From Pseudomonas extremaustralis (GTDB lineage Bacteria; Pseudomonadota; Gammaproteobacteria; Pseudomonadales; Pseudomonadaceae): a DNA stretch of 64,000 nt. Made by a program: the position numbers and the translations under genes. This document shows positions 50,843 to 58,920 of the stretch, in pieces (within the stretch, counting starts at the first letter, position 1; every line of letters starts with the position of its first letter). Where the stretch lies: contig NZ_LT629689.1 in NCBI RefSeq assembly GCF_900102035.1, positions 4,758,001 to 4,822,000 of the forward strand, given 5' to 3'. The notes under the pieces are model-generated. The model was not told the origin of the DNA, ran no database searches, and worked only from the letters and a program-made list of their open reading frames with translations.

Positions 50843-52161
50843 CAGAGGCCAACGCTCTGGCGCAAGCCAGCCAATGGCCGACGCAACAGGTACAGGGCCA
50901 GGGGCGCGCGCTCACCGAAGAGCTTCGCCGTGCCGCGCAGGCCGATGCGTGGCGGTGCCTCGTCGAAGCGTGCATCGAGGCGATAGGCGAGTTGCCCGCC
51001 GGGCGTGGGCTGCGCCTCGTAGGCGGCGCGTTGCAAGGTGGCGAGGTGGCGCTGCAACGGGTCGCTGTCGAGGAACAGCGCGACCTGGGCGTCGGGCGCC
51101 AAGGCGATGGCATCGCCCACCGCCAGTTCGATGCGCAACTCCGCTTGGCCGGGGTCGGCGATCTGCAGCAGACGTTCGCCGGTCTGCACCGGTTTGCCGG
51201 TCCAACGCTCGGCGTCGGCAAACACCGCGATACCATCACGCTCGGCGCGCACTTCGCTGCGCTTGAGCAGTTCGCGGGCGTAGTCGCGCTCGGCGCGTTT
51301 TTGCTCGACCCGAGCCGCGAGCAGGTCAATACGCGAACTCGACTCGGCATCGGCAAAGGCACGTTGGGAATTGGCCTTGAGTTCCGCTTCGGCCACACCC
51401 AAGGCGCGCGCCGCCACATCGGCCTGGGCCGTGAGGGTGGTGCTTTCGAAGCGCAGCAGCAAGTCGCCGGTTTTCACCGTCTGGTTGGGCTTGACCAGGA
51501 ACTCGGCGATCACCCCGTCCAACGGCGCCGCCACCACCTGACCGGCCAACGGCACCACTTCAGCGGGCGCCAGTACCGATTGGCGCACCGGAATCAGCAG
51601 CATCAGCAGTAACGCGACCACCACCAGCACCTGGCGCTTGCGGGTCAGGCGCAGCCGCCATGGCTGGCGCGGTTGCAGGGCGCGCCAGGCGTGGCTGTAG
51701 GTATCGCCCAACTGCGCCAGCAGCACTTGCTCGGCCGGGTTCCAGGCGATATCCCGCGCCAGCCACACACCACCGAACACGCGGCCTTGCGGGTCGATCA
51801 AGGGCAACCAGAACACATGGCCGGCGGACAGGCTCTGCCAGTCGGCCTGCAGTTGCGCACTCAATTGCGCGGCCGGCACTTCCCGGGCGGTCTGGCCCAG
51901 CCCGAGTTTGTGCAATTGCGCCACGGCCTGCTCGACGAAGGCCACGAACGGCGCATTCGGGTCGATGCTGCTCACCGCCGTCACCGCCCGCACCTTGCCG
52001 GCGATCAACAGTGCCGCATGACGGTAGCCGAACAGCGGTTGCCCATCGTTGACCAGGCTGTAGGCCAATTGCTCAGTGCTGTGGGCCGCGCGGGTCTGGC
52101 GCTCCAACTCGAGAAACTGCGCGAATACCCGCTCGACATTGCCCGTCATCGGCGCGTTCAT
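50842..52161 (-). CDS. HlyD-family membrane adaptor with N-terminal GAF-like domain
   Basis: 439 residues. The first 165 residues (FLELERQTRAAHSTEQLAYS, RHAALLIAGKVRAVTAVSSI, FWLPLIDPQGRVFGGVWLAR) look like a cytoplasmic GAF-type sensor. A membrane helix (RKRQVLVVVALLLMLLIPVR) follows and then a HlyD periplasmic arm (VVAAPLDGVIAEFLVKPNQT, LKRSEVRAERDGIAVF). It overlaps the preceding adaptor gene by 4 bp and shares one base with the M50 gene. Likely an inner-membrane adaptor of the same export complex, with possible ligand or c-di-GMP-like control through the GAF part. Confidence 0.85.
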   Translation of the reverse strand: MNAPMTGNVERVFAQFLELERQTRAAHSTEQLAYSLVNDGQPLFGYRHAALLIAGKVRAVTAVSSIDPNAPFVAFVEQAVAQLHKLGLGQTAREVPAAQLSAQLQADWQSLSAGHVFWLPLIDPQGRVFGGVWLARDIAWNPAEQVLLAQLGDTYSHAWRALQPRQPWRLRLTRKRQVLVVVALLLMLLIPVRQSVLAPAEVVPLAGQVVAAPLDGVIAEFLVKPNQTVKTGDLLLRFESTTLTAQADVAARALGVAEAELKANSQRAFADAESSSRIDLLAARVEQKRAERDYARELLKRSEVRAERDGIAVFADAERWTGKPVQTGERLLQIADPGQAELRIELAVGDAIALAPDAQVALFLDSDPLQRHLATLQRAAYEAQPTPGGQLAYRLDARFDEAPPRIGLRGTAKLFGERAPLALYLLRRPLAGLRQSVGL

Positions 52162-52931
52162 TGCAGTTGGGCAAAGTGAGCGGTGCCGCTCATGCCGGCC
52201 ATCAACCCACTGGCATTGGGCAAGGTCGCGACCAACAACAAGGTCTGGCTGCCTTCGTCGATGCGGGCGCCAAGGCGTTTGACGGTGGCGCTGAACGCCT
52301 TGCCAGTTTCATCGGGGGTGAAACTGAACGTCTGTCCGGGCTTGAGCTTGCCCATCCAGCGCGACGGCACCAGCAGGTGGATCTCCAGGCTGCGGTTGTC
52401 GACGATTTCCAGCAGCGGCGCGCCGGCCGAGACGCTTTCATAGCGCTGGACTTTGCGCTGCACCACTTGGCCGTCATACGGCGCCAGCACGCTGCAGCGC
52501 TTGACCTGCACCTGATAGACCTGGGACTGGGCCTGGGTTTCGGTGAGTTTGGCTTCGGCGCGAGCCACTTCAAACCGGCCGACCGAATTGAGCGCCGCCA
52601 GTTGTTTGTTGTGCGCCAGTTCTTCGCTGGCGCCACGGCTGGCGGCCGAGGCGGCATTGAGCTGGGCCTGGTAGGCCGAGCAATCGAAACGCGCCAGGGT
52701 GTCGCCTTTCTTGAACGACTCGCCCTCGCTGAACGGCAGCTCGACAATCCGCCCCGACAATTCACTGGCGAGCATCGCCTGGTCACGGGCACGCAATACA
52801 CCACGGGCTTCACTGTCAGCGCTAACGGCCACTGCGGGCGCAGGGTCCAACAGCGGATCGTCCGCCATGGCCATCTGCGCCAGACTCACCAAGCAGGAAA
52901 ATCCCAGCACCGATCTATATAACAACTTCAT
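52158..52931 (-). CDS. Periplasmic HlyD/RND-type adaptor protein
   Basis: 257 residues. A cleavable signal peptide (MKLLYRSVLGFSCLVSLAQM, ending AMA) is followed by an adaptor fold: lipoyl halves ARDQAMLASELSGRIVELPF and RCSVLAPYDGQVVQRKVQRY, a short coiled-coil (AQLNAASAASRGASEELAHN) and a beta-barrel (LEIHLLVPSRWMGKLKPGQT). GGGAGGTCAAG sits 7-8 bases before ATG 52931. First gene of the adaptor/M50 operon. No cognate RND pump is encoded here, so it probably works with the two other HlyD proteins and the TolC-like factor. Confidence 0.88.
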   Translation of the reverse strand: MKLLYRSVLGFSCLVSLAQMAMADDPLLDPAPAVAVSADSEARGVLRARDQAMLASELSGRIVELPFSEGESFKKGDTLARFDCSAYQAQLNAASAASRGASEELAHNKQLAALNSVGRFEVARAEAKLTETQAQSQVYQVQVKRCSVLAPYDGQVVQRKVQRYESVSAGAPLLEIVDNRSLEIHLLVPSRWMGKLKPGQTFSFTPDETGKAFSATVKRLGARIDEGSQTLLLVATLPNASGLMAGMSGTAHFAQLQ

Positions 52932-53093
52932 ACACTTGACCTCCCTGGCGATGTGCGCAGTCTAAGGTAGCAGAGTTAAATTGCCACTACCCCAAGTCAG
53001 ACAAACCAACAATTTCTGTAGGCCTTCGCCGAAGCTTTCGTCGGATCAAGTTATGATTGGCGCCCTCCAAGGACTCAGGATCAAGGACACCTC
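52932..53093. promoter_or_regulatory. Divergent promoter region of the export operon and the TPR protein
   Basis: 162 bp between oppositely oriented starts, with AGGGAGG for the leftward gene and AAGGACACC for the rightward gene. It should hold both promoters. No clear operator was seen. Confidence 0.55.
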
Positions 53094-55262
53094 ATGCGCA
53101 TCGGTTTTCTGTCACCCCTGGCACTGGCACTGCTCGCCAGCCTCTCCCAGCCGGTACTCGCCAGCTCCGATGACTCGTGCTACCCCGACTGGAGGGTCTC
53201 GCGGGACAGCCTGGACACCTGCAACAATCTGCCGTTCCTGAGCCCCGGCAATGACAGCCGGACCAACCTGCGCCTGTTGCTGGCCGACAAAAAAGCCGCA
53301 CCCCTGGCCCCGAACGCCTTGGGCGAGGACGACCTGTCCCAAGGGTTCGGCTCGGTGCCGTTCCCGGTGTATCGCCTGGTGCCGATCACCGCCGCGCCAG
53401 CCGAACCGGATAACACGCCGCACGCCTCACCCAGCGCCGAACTCGACACCTTGCTCCAGCCATTGGGCATCAAGCGCGACGAATACAAAGCAGCGGGGGC
53501 TGACTTCCTGAATGGCGAAGGCAGCCGCTGCCGCAGCAACGACGATGACAGCGCCACCGCCTTTATCCGCCAGGTGCTCAAGGCCGATATACCGGCGGTC
53601 GAACGCGAGCGACTGGTGAAGGCGCGTTTGCAATTGCTCACGGCCTGTTCCTGGGAAGGCCAAGTGGTGGATCCACAGCAGATTCAATCCAGCGAAGGCC
53701 AACTGTTTCGTACATACCTGCAGGCCGCCGCCGACTTTTATAGTGGCCGTTTCAGTGACGCCGAGCGCGGTTTCGCCGGCGCCAGCGTCAGCAATGTGCC
53801 CTGGCTGAAGGAAACCGCGCTGTACATGACCGCGCGAACATCACTGAACCAGGCGCAGGCCGACGCCTTCGACGAATACGGCATGCCGCAACTCGAGCAT
53901 GTGGATAAGTCCGCCCTGAGCGCCGCCGAAGAAGGCTTCCTCGGTTACCTGAAGACTTATCCACAGGGTGATTACGTCGCCTCCGCCCGTGGCCTGCTGC
54001 GCCGGGTGTATTGGCTGGCGGACGATCAAGCCAAGCTCGCCGAGGCCTACGCCTGGCAATTGACCCAAGCCACCGACGCCCAGCGCAACGTGTCCGTGGA
54101 TGAGCTGGTGGCCGAGGCCGACCTCAAGCTGCTGATGGGCAATAGCAACGCGGTCAAGAACCCGATGATCCTGCTCGTCAGCGACCTGATGCGGATGCGC
54201 GCTCACACGCCGCCCGCCCTCACCCGCGCCGACCTCGATCAACAAAAGGCCGTGTTTGCCGACGCCCCCGCGCTGTTCGACTACCTGCAAGCGGCGTATG
54301 CCCTGTACGTTGAGCATCAACCCGACAACGCACTGAAGCACTTGCCCCAGGACGTGCCGTCGAACCCGGATTACTTCGCCTTCAGCCAACAGACCCTGCG
54401 CGGCCTGGCCCTGGAAGCCAAGCAAGACTGGAAAGCCGCCGAAACCCTGTGGCTGCAACTGCTGCCGCTGGCCAAGCAACCGTTGCAACGCGACCAGTTG
54501 GAGCTGGCCCTGGCGATGAACTACGAACGCAGCGGCCAGTTGGCCAAGGTGTTCGCCGCCGATTCGCCGATCGGCGCCAAACAGGTGCGCTACATCCTGC
54601 TGCGCCACATCGCCGGGCCGGACTTGCTACGCCAGCAGATCGCCCAGGCCCGCGACCCGCTGGAGCGCCAGACCGCCCAATTCGTGCTGCTCTATAAAGA
54701 CCTGCTGCGCGGCCAGTTCGCCACCTTCAACGACGACCTCAAGCACCTGCCGGCGTCGGCCCCGGACGACAAACTGGGTACCAGCCTGGGTTATGTCTAT
54801 AGCGCCAGCCAGACGTTGAAACTGTTCCAGTGGAACGGCGACAAGGCCGAATCGGGCTACGCCTGCCCGAGCATTGCGCAAACCGCCGCAACCTTGCAGA
54901 ACGATGCGAAAAATCCCCACGGCCTGAACTGCTTCGGCGAGTTCATCCTGCGCAACAACCTCGACGGCATGCCCATTGAACAGGCACGCGCCGCCGGCAG
55001 CCTGGGCAGCACGCCATCGGACTTCAAGGGCGACACCTTCTCGCGGCTCGACGGCTACCAACAGGTGATCGGCAACCCCAAGGCGCCGAAAGCCGACAAG
55101 GCCTACGCGCTGTTCCGCGCCATCAACTGCTACGCGCCCGCCGGCTATAACAGCTGCGGCGGCACCGACGTCGCACCGGCCGTGCGCAAGGCCTGGTTCC
55201 GCCAACTCAAGACGGGCTTTGCCGACACGCAGTGGGGCAAATCCCTGCAGTACTACTGGTGA
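53094..55262 (+). CDS. Exported TPR-like protein, unknown function
   Basis: 722 residues. Signal peptide MRIGFLSPLALALLASLSQP, cleaved after VLA. The middle has helical repeats of TPR type (FRTYLQAAADFYSGRFSDAE, PDYFAFSQQTLRGLALEAKQ, DWKAAETLWLQLLPLAKQPL). Cysteines at the start (DDSCYPDW, DTCNNLP) and the end (LNCFGEF, INCYAPAGYNSCGG) may form disulfides. Starts divergently from the adaptor/M50 operon and overlaps the DUF3142 gene (GTGA). Periplasmic or outer-membrane; probably an accessory of the adhesin system. No named family recognised. Confidence 0.8.
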   Translation: MRIGFLSPLALALLASLSQPVLASSDDSCYPDWRVSRDSLDTCNNLPFLSPGNDSRTNLRLLLADKKAAPLAPNALGEDDLSQGFGSVPFPVYRLVPITAAPAEPDNTPHASPSAELDTLLQPLGIKRDEYKAAGADFLNGEGSRCRSNDDDSATAFIRQVLKADIPAVERERLVKARLQLLTACSWEGQVVDPQQIQSSEGQLFRTYLQAAADFYSGRFSDAERGFAGASVSNVPWLKETALYMTARTSLNQAQADAFDEYGMPQLEHVDKSALSAAEEGFLGYLKTYPQGDYVASARGLLRRVYWLADDQAKLAEAYAWQLTQATDAQRNVSVDELVAEADLKLLMGNSNAVKNPMILLVSDLMRMRAHTPPALTRADLDQQKAVFADAPALFDYLQAAYALYVEHQPDNALKHLPQDVPSNPDYFAFSQQTLRGLALEAKQDWKAAETLWLQLLPLAKQPLQRDQLELALAMNYERSGQLAKVFAADSPIGAKQVRYILLRHIAGPDLLRQQIAQARDPLERQTAQFVLLYKDLLRGQFATFNDDLKHLPASAPDDKLGTSLGYVYSASQTLKLFQWNGDKAESGYACPSIAQTAATLQNDAKNPHGLNCFGEFILRNNLDGMPIEQARAAGSLGSTPSDFKGDTFSRLDGYQQVIGNPKAPKADKAYALFRAINCYAPAGYNSCGGTDVAPAVRKAWFRQLKTGFADTQWGKSLQYYW

Positions 55263-55963
55263 AGACGCTGTGGCTCGGCTTGCTGTTGCTGGCAAGCCCG
55301 GCTTTCGGTGCGGTCGACGCCCGCGACTATGACGCTTTCTGGCTGTGGAGCGGCGTCGCTCCGCAACCGGTACTCAAGCAGGCGAAAACCCTCTACATCC
55401 TCCAGGGCCAGATCAACGCCACACGCCGCGCACCTCAGCGCGGCGTGCAATTGATCGCCCAGGGCATCAGCGTGCCGCGTCTCACTGAAGGCGATGTCTG
55501 GATCGTCTACCGCGCCCACACCCTGCACTGGCCGGAACAGGTCTACACCCAACTACTCGGCCAGGTACAACGCTGGCGCGACGCCGGCAACCCGGTGGTC
55601 GGCATCCAGATCGACTTCGACGCCCGCACTCAATACCTGCACGAATACGCCACCTTCCTGCGTGACCTGCGCCAGCGCCTGCCCGCCGACCTGCGCCTGA
55701 GCATCACCGGCCTGATGGACTGGAGCAGCAACGCCGACCCCACCGCCATCGCCCAACTCAAGGGCGTGGTGGATGAGGTGGTGGTGCAGACATATCAGGG
55801 GCGCCACAGCATCCCGGACTACGCCGCGTATTTGCCGCGGATGAACCGGTTGGGGGTGCCGTTCAAGATTGGGTTGATTCAGGGCGGGGAGTGGCAGGCG
55901 CCGGGGTATTTGCAGGAGAGTGAGTGGTTTCGGGGGTATGTGGTGTTTTTGCGCAATCCCTGA
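55259..55963 (+). CDS. DUF3142 domain exported protein
   Basis: 234 residues from GTG 55259 (MKTLWLGLLLLASPAFG as read with initiator Met); the GTG overlaps the TPR stop by 4 bases. A signal peptide is followed by AFWLWSGVAPQPVLKQAKTL, GIQIDFDARTQYLHEYATFL, RLSITGLMDWSSNADPT and VQTYQGRHSIPDYAAYLPRM, the DUF3142 pattern. This looks like a TIM-barrel glycoside-hydrolase relative (the DFDART acidic pair). It could act on cell-surface polysaccharide. A longer frame from GTG 55232 is possible. Transcribed with the TPR gene. Confidence 0.83.
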   Translation: MKTLWLGLLLLASPAFGAVDARDYDAFWLWSGVAPQPVLKQAKTLYILQGQINATRRAPQRGVQLIAQGISVPRLTEGDVWIVYRAHTLHWPEQVYTQLLGQVQRWRDAGNPVVGIQIDFDARTQYLHEYATFLRDLRQRLPADLRLSITGLMDWSSNADPTAIAQLKGVVDEVVVQTYQGRHSIPDYAAYLPRMNRLGVPFKIGLIQGGEWQAPGYLQESEWFRGYVVFLRNP

Positions 55964-56002
55964 CCTGCCTTGACATAGGTATCAAAGCATGCAAGAAATC
56001 GC

Positions 56003-56022
56003 CCACAGTCCATGGACAGTGG
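56003..56022. promoter_or_regulatory. Near-perfect 20-bp palindrome upstream of the HTH-NTase-PP2C cassette
   Basis: CCAC-A-GTCCATGGAC-A-GTGG, symmetric except for one A on each side. It ends 20 bp before ATG 56043 and suggests autoregulation by the winged-helix product. It would lie inside the reading frame if ATG 55989 were the start. Confidence 0.6.
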
Positions 56023-56042
56023 ACACTTGGATTTCGTTGCAG

Positions 56043-56768
56043 ATGAAAAGTCAAGACATCGTACTTCTCTTCAAACTAATCAGCCTGGACCTTCAAGCCA
56101 AGGGCGAGCGCGTCAAAAAGCGCGAGTTCACGGTCATACGCGACCTCGACGAAGCCATGCTTCTGGCTCCCAAGGAGCCCCAGGCTTACTTCGACCATTT
56201 TCCCAATCTTCGCCTTGCAGGAAATTCCGAGAAGATCGAACTTTCTCCTGCCGAACTATGGGAAGGGTGGGAGGACATCGAGGACACAGAAAGTGTGCCC
56301 AACATCGAGAGCTACTCCGTGAGGGCCCTTTCAGCCTCGCTCATGCTGAGCAAAAGCGAAGTGTCCAACTCGATGAATCGCTGTCGAGAGATTGGGCTCA
56401 TTTACAGCGATTTACCGAGCGGGAAACCAACAGTCAGGAGCATGGCTCTTTTAGACTTCGTCAAGTATGCGATCCGCTATGTATTCCCAGCCAAACTTGG
56501 CCCTATTGTCCGAGGCATTCCTACCGCTTTTGCTGCACCGATAATGGCGGGCAAAGTCATGACTGGTGGCGATCTCATTCCGGTGTGGCCGGATGCTTAT
56601 GGGAAGAGCAAAGGACAGGAGGTTCTGCCGTTATTTAGAACCGTGCCTGGCGCAGTCAAGAAAGATGAACTGCTCTATCACTTCCTGGCCCTGGTAGATG
56701 CCATCCGTATTGGCGGCCCTCGCGAGGCAAAAGTGGCGGACGCCATCCTGAGGGAGTGGATCCTATGA
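56043..56768 (+). CDS. Winged-helix protein, first gene of a three-gene cassette
   Basis: 241 residues from ATG 56043 (MKSQDIVLLFKLISLDLQA); the frame also opens at ATG 55989, but the palindrome at 56003-56022 would then be coding. No signal peptide. A MarR/wHTH-like unit spans SYSVRALSASLMLSKSEVSN and RCREIGLIYSDLPSGKPT. The C-terminal half (FVKYAIRYVFPAKLGPIVRG, PLFRTVPGAVKKDELLYHFL) is unlike MarR and recalls antitoxin-type regulators coded before nucleotidyltransferases. Its stop overlaps the NTase ATG by 4 bp. Probable transcriptional repressor and antitoxin of the module. Confidence 0.7.
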   Translation: MKSQDIVLLFKLISLDLQAKGERVKKREFTVIRDLDEAMLLAPKEPQAYFDHFPNLRLAGNSEKIELSPAELWEGWEDIEDTESVPNIESYSVRALSASLMLSKSEVSNSMNRCREIGLIYSDLPSGKPTVRSMALLDFVKYAIRYVFPAKLGPIVRGIPTAFAAPIMAGKVMTGGDLIPVWPDAYGKSKGQEVLPLFRTVPGAVKKDELLYHFLALVDAIRIGGPREAKVADAILREWIL

Positions 56769-57469
56769 CGCCCAGCCGAACAATGATGCTGCAAATGCTC
56801 GAAGAGGTCGCAAAGGCGCTGGGAGAAGAGCTATGTAAGCAAGTCGCCTTTGTCGGCGGATGTACCACTGTCTTGCTTATCACCGACGAATACACCCTTG
56901 AGTCGATTCGTGGCACCGATGATGTGGACTTGGTCATTCATCTGACAGGCACACCTGATTGGTATCGGCTGGAAGAAAACCTGAAACCCAGAGGCTTCAA
57001 AAATACCGGCCAGGACTCCGTCACCTGCCGTTTACGACTAGGTAGTTTGAAAGTCGATTTCATGCCAACCGACGAAAAAGTACTGGGCTTTTCCAATACT
57101 TGGTTTGTCGGCGGTCTAGAAAATGCCATCGATTACACACTCCCCGACGGAACATCCATAAGAATATTTGCAGCGCCATGGTTTCTCGCAGCAAAACTTC
57201 AGGCTTATCAGGGTCGAGGTCATGGCGACGTACTGATGTCCAATGACATCGAAGACATCATCGCCTTGCTGGACGGAAGAGAAGAACTCGTAGAAGAAAT
57301 GAAGCGAGCGAGTGCTGAGCTCCAACACTTCGTGAGCAGTCAATTTACCGCATTGATGAGACTGTCAGCGTTTCGCGACGTCATCCAAAGCACCGCCCAG
57401 AACCAGGATCGGGAGACGTTGCTCTATGAGCGCCTGAAAACGCTAGTTGGATTGGGAGTGAGCGCTTGA
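56765..57469 (+). CDS. Nucleotidyltransferase (AbiEii/MNT-like), toxin candidate
   Basis: 234 residues from ATG 56765. The polymerase-beta-type NTase core is complete: the GG motif in VAFVGGCTTVLL, the two catalytic aspartates in GTDDVDLVIHL, and the third in GSLKVDFMPTDEK. The C-terminal half has KLQAYQGRGHGDVLMSNDIE and DIIALLDGREELVEEM, as in AbiEii/MNT proteins. Such enzymes add nucleotides to tRNA or proteins, and in toxin-antitoxin or defence systems block growth. It overlaps the upstream regulator by ATGA and the downstream phosphatase by TTGA. In this company it is the best candidate for the toxic enzyme. Confidence 0.85.
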   Translation: MTPSRTMMLQMLEEVAKALGEELCKQVAFVGGCTTVLLITDEYTLESIRGTDDVDLVIHLTGTPDWYRLEENLKPRGFKNTGQDSVTCRLRLGSLKVDFMPTDEKVLGFSNTWFVGGLENAIDYTLPDGTSIRIFAAPWFLAAKLQAYQGRGHGDVLMSNDIEDIIALLDGREELVEEMKRASAELQHFVSSQFTALMRLSAFRDVIQSTAQNQDRETLLYERLKTLVGLGVSA

Positions 57470-58137
57470 TCCTAGAGTTGAGCCTCAGCCAGAAAGGAAC
57501 TGATAGAACAGAAAACCGCGACGTCATCGGTTCGGCTCAACGCACGGGAGCGTACCTCTACGTGATCGCTGATGGAACCTCCAAGCCAGCCAGTGGCGAC
57601 TTGGCGCGCGCCTTGACTCATCATCTGCTGAAGTCGTTTTCCCGCGCAGAGTTGACGGTTACATCGTGCCCCGATAAAGCATCGAAGCTGTTACTCGACT
57701 CACTCAGCGAAGTGCATTCAAAGCTTTGCCCAGACTTTCCATTTGCCTCCACCAGCTACCTTGCGCTGCTGGTGATCGGTCAGACGACAATATCCATTCA
57801 CGCAGGTGACTGTTGCCTTGGATATCTGGGAAAAGATCGGAACATGATCTGGCTAAGTTCACCCCACTGCGGCCCCAACTGGAAAGGTGACCTGAGCCAT
57901 TCATTCATCGCCGACAGCCCTGCCCGCAAGATACTGCTCAACTGCATGAGTCACCGCAGACCTCATGAACCAACGGTTGAGTTCATGCAGACCGTTGCGG
58001 ACAGGACATGGATTTTGGCAACAGATGGGTTTTGGGCCGAACTTTCAATGGCAGACCAGCTTAAGGCCATCGCAGAGCAAACTCTCGACGATTGCTCAAC
58101 AGAAGACGACGCCACCGTCATGCTATTGCGCTCTTAG
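57466..58137 (+). CDS. PP2C-family serine/threonine phosphatase
   Basis: 223 residues from TTG 57466, which overlaps the NTase stop (TTGA). A compact PP2C domain: D36-G37 in YVIADGTSKPASGDL, HAGDCCLGYLG, ILATDGFWAEL and EDDATVMLLRS. All four metal-binding aspartate motifs are present, so it should be active and cytoplasmic. The rare linkage of a PP2C to an HTH/NTase pair suggests that it reverses a modification made by the NTase or senses phosphorylation to trigger the module. It ends just before a convergent membrane-protein gene. Confidence 0.88.
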   Translation: MILELSLSQKGTDRTENRDVIGSAQRTGAYLYVIADGTSKPASGDLARALTHHLLKSFSRAELTVTSCPDKASKLLLDSLSEVHSKLCPDFPFASTSYLALLVIGQTTISIHAGDCCLGYLGKDRNMIWLSSPHCGPNWKGDLSHSFIADSPARKILLNCMSHRRPHEPTVEFMQTVADRTWILATDGFWAELSMADQLKAIAEQTLDDCSTEDDATVMLLRS

Positions 58138-58160
58138 ACACAACACCGGGTCCGGGAAAA

Positions 58161-58739
58161 TCAGGCCAGCTCTTGCTCAAAAAGCGCAGACACAAGACCC
58201 ACGCCCCACATACCCAGCCCGATCACGATCCAAACTCCATTCGACCAGGTCAGGTGTTTGTTCGCCTCACCGTGGGAATCATCCTCGATCCGGTTCACTG
58301 CGCCCTGCACCTGCAGGACCAGGGATACGTGCACGATCGCCAGGCAGATGGCCAACATGAATGTGATCAAGGGCGCGGCGAACCAGATGTAGGTAAACGG
58401 CAAGAGCGCGAAGAAGATCATCCCCAGGGCAAGACTTTGCGGCCGCCAAGGGTAGGACACACCGTCGAGCGCCAGCTTGTCCCGGATCTTCATCACCAGC
58501 GAATAAATGAAAAATATCGCGAAGAATGCTCGGACCAGCGGCAATACCTTTGCGCCGGTCGACTGCCGGTAGCAGTCCCACTGTTTGTAGAACCAATAGA
58601 AGGAATAAAGGCCCTGGGACAGCAGCACCATCAGCACCAGCTTGCGCGGAGCGACCACGAAGAACGTGGGTTGGCGCGGGGCGGACGGGCTGCCTAAATC
58701 CGCTTGCGGAGGAGCGTAGGGGTTTTCAATGACAGACAT
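58161..58739 (-). CDS. Four-pass inner-membrane protein, unknown function
   Basis: 192 residues from ATG 58739 (MSVIENPYAPPQADLGSP). The NPYAPPQ head is common in Pseudomonas DUF805/DUF4234-like membrane proteins. Hydrophobic segments at KLVLMVLLSQGLYSFYWFYK, VRAFFAIFFIYSLVM, LALGMIFFALLPFTYIWFAA and VWIVIGLGMWGVGLVSALFE suggest four to five helices. The GLYSFYWFYKQWDCYRQSTG stretch recalls DUF4234. It is convergent with the PP2C gene. No function assigned. Confidence 0.75.
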   Translation of the reverse strand: MSVIENPYAPPQADLGSPSAPRQPTFFVVAPRKLVLMVLLSQGLYSFYWFYKQWDCYRQSTGAKVLPLVRAFFAIFFIYSLVMKIRDKLALDGVSYPWRPQSLALGMIFFALLPFTYIWFAAPLITFMLAICLAIVHVSLVLQVQGAVNRIEDDSHGEANKHLTWSNGVWIVIGLGMWGVGLVSALFEQELA

Positions 58740-58920
58740 TTGGATAGCTCGCAGGAAATAATTGACGCAAAAGCTTAAAGCCCACGCCTCGCGATTTTTT
58801 CCTGCTGCGAAAATCAAGAACGCTCCTACATTCAACGTTACGGTTTCAGTACCGCACATGCGCCACCGGGTACACCGACTCTCCACCGAGTTGTAGATAG
58901 CCTGACCCTGGTTGAGTGAA

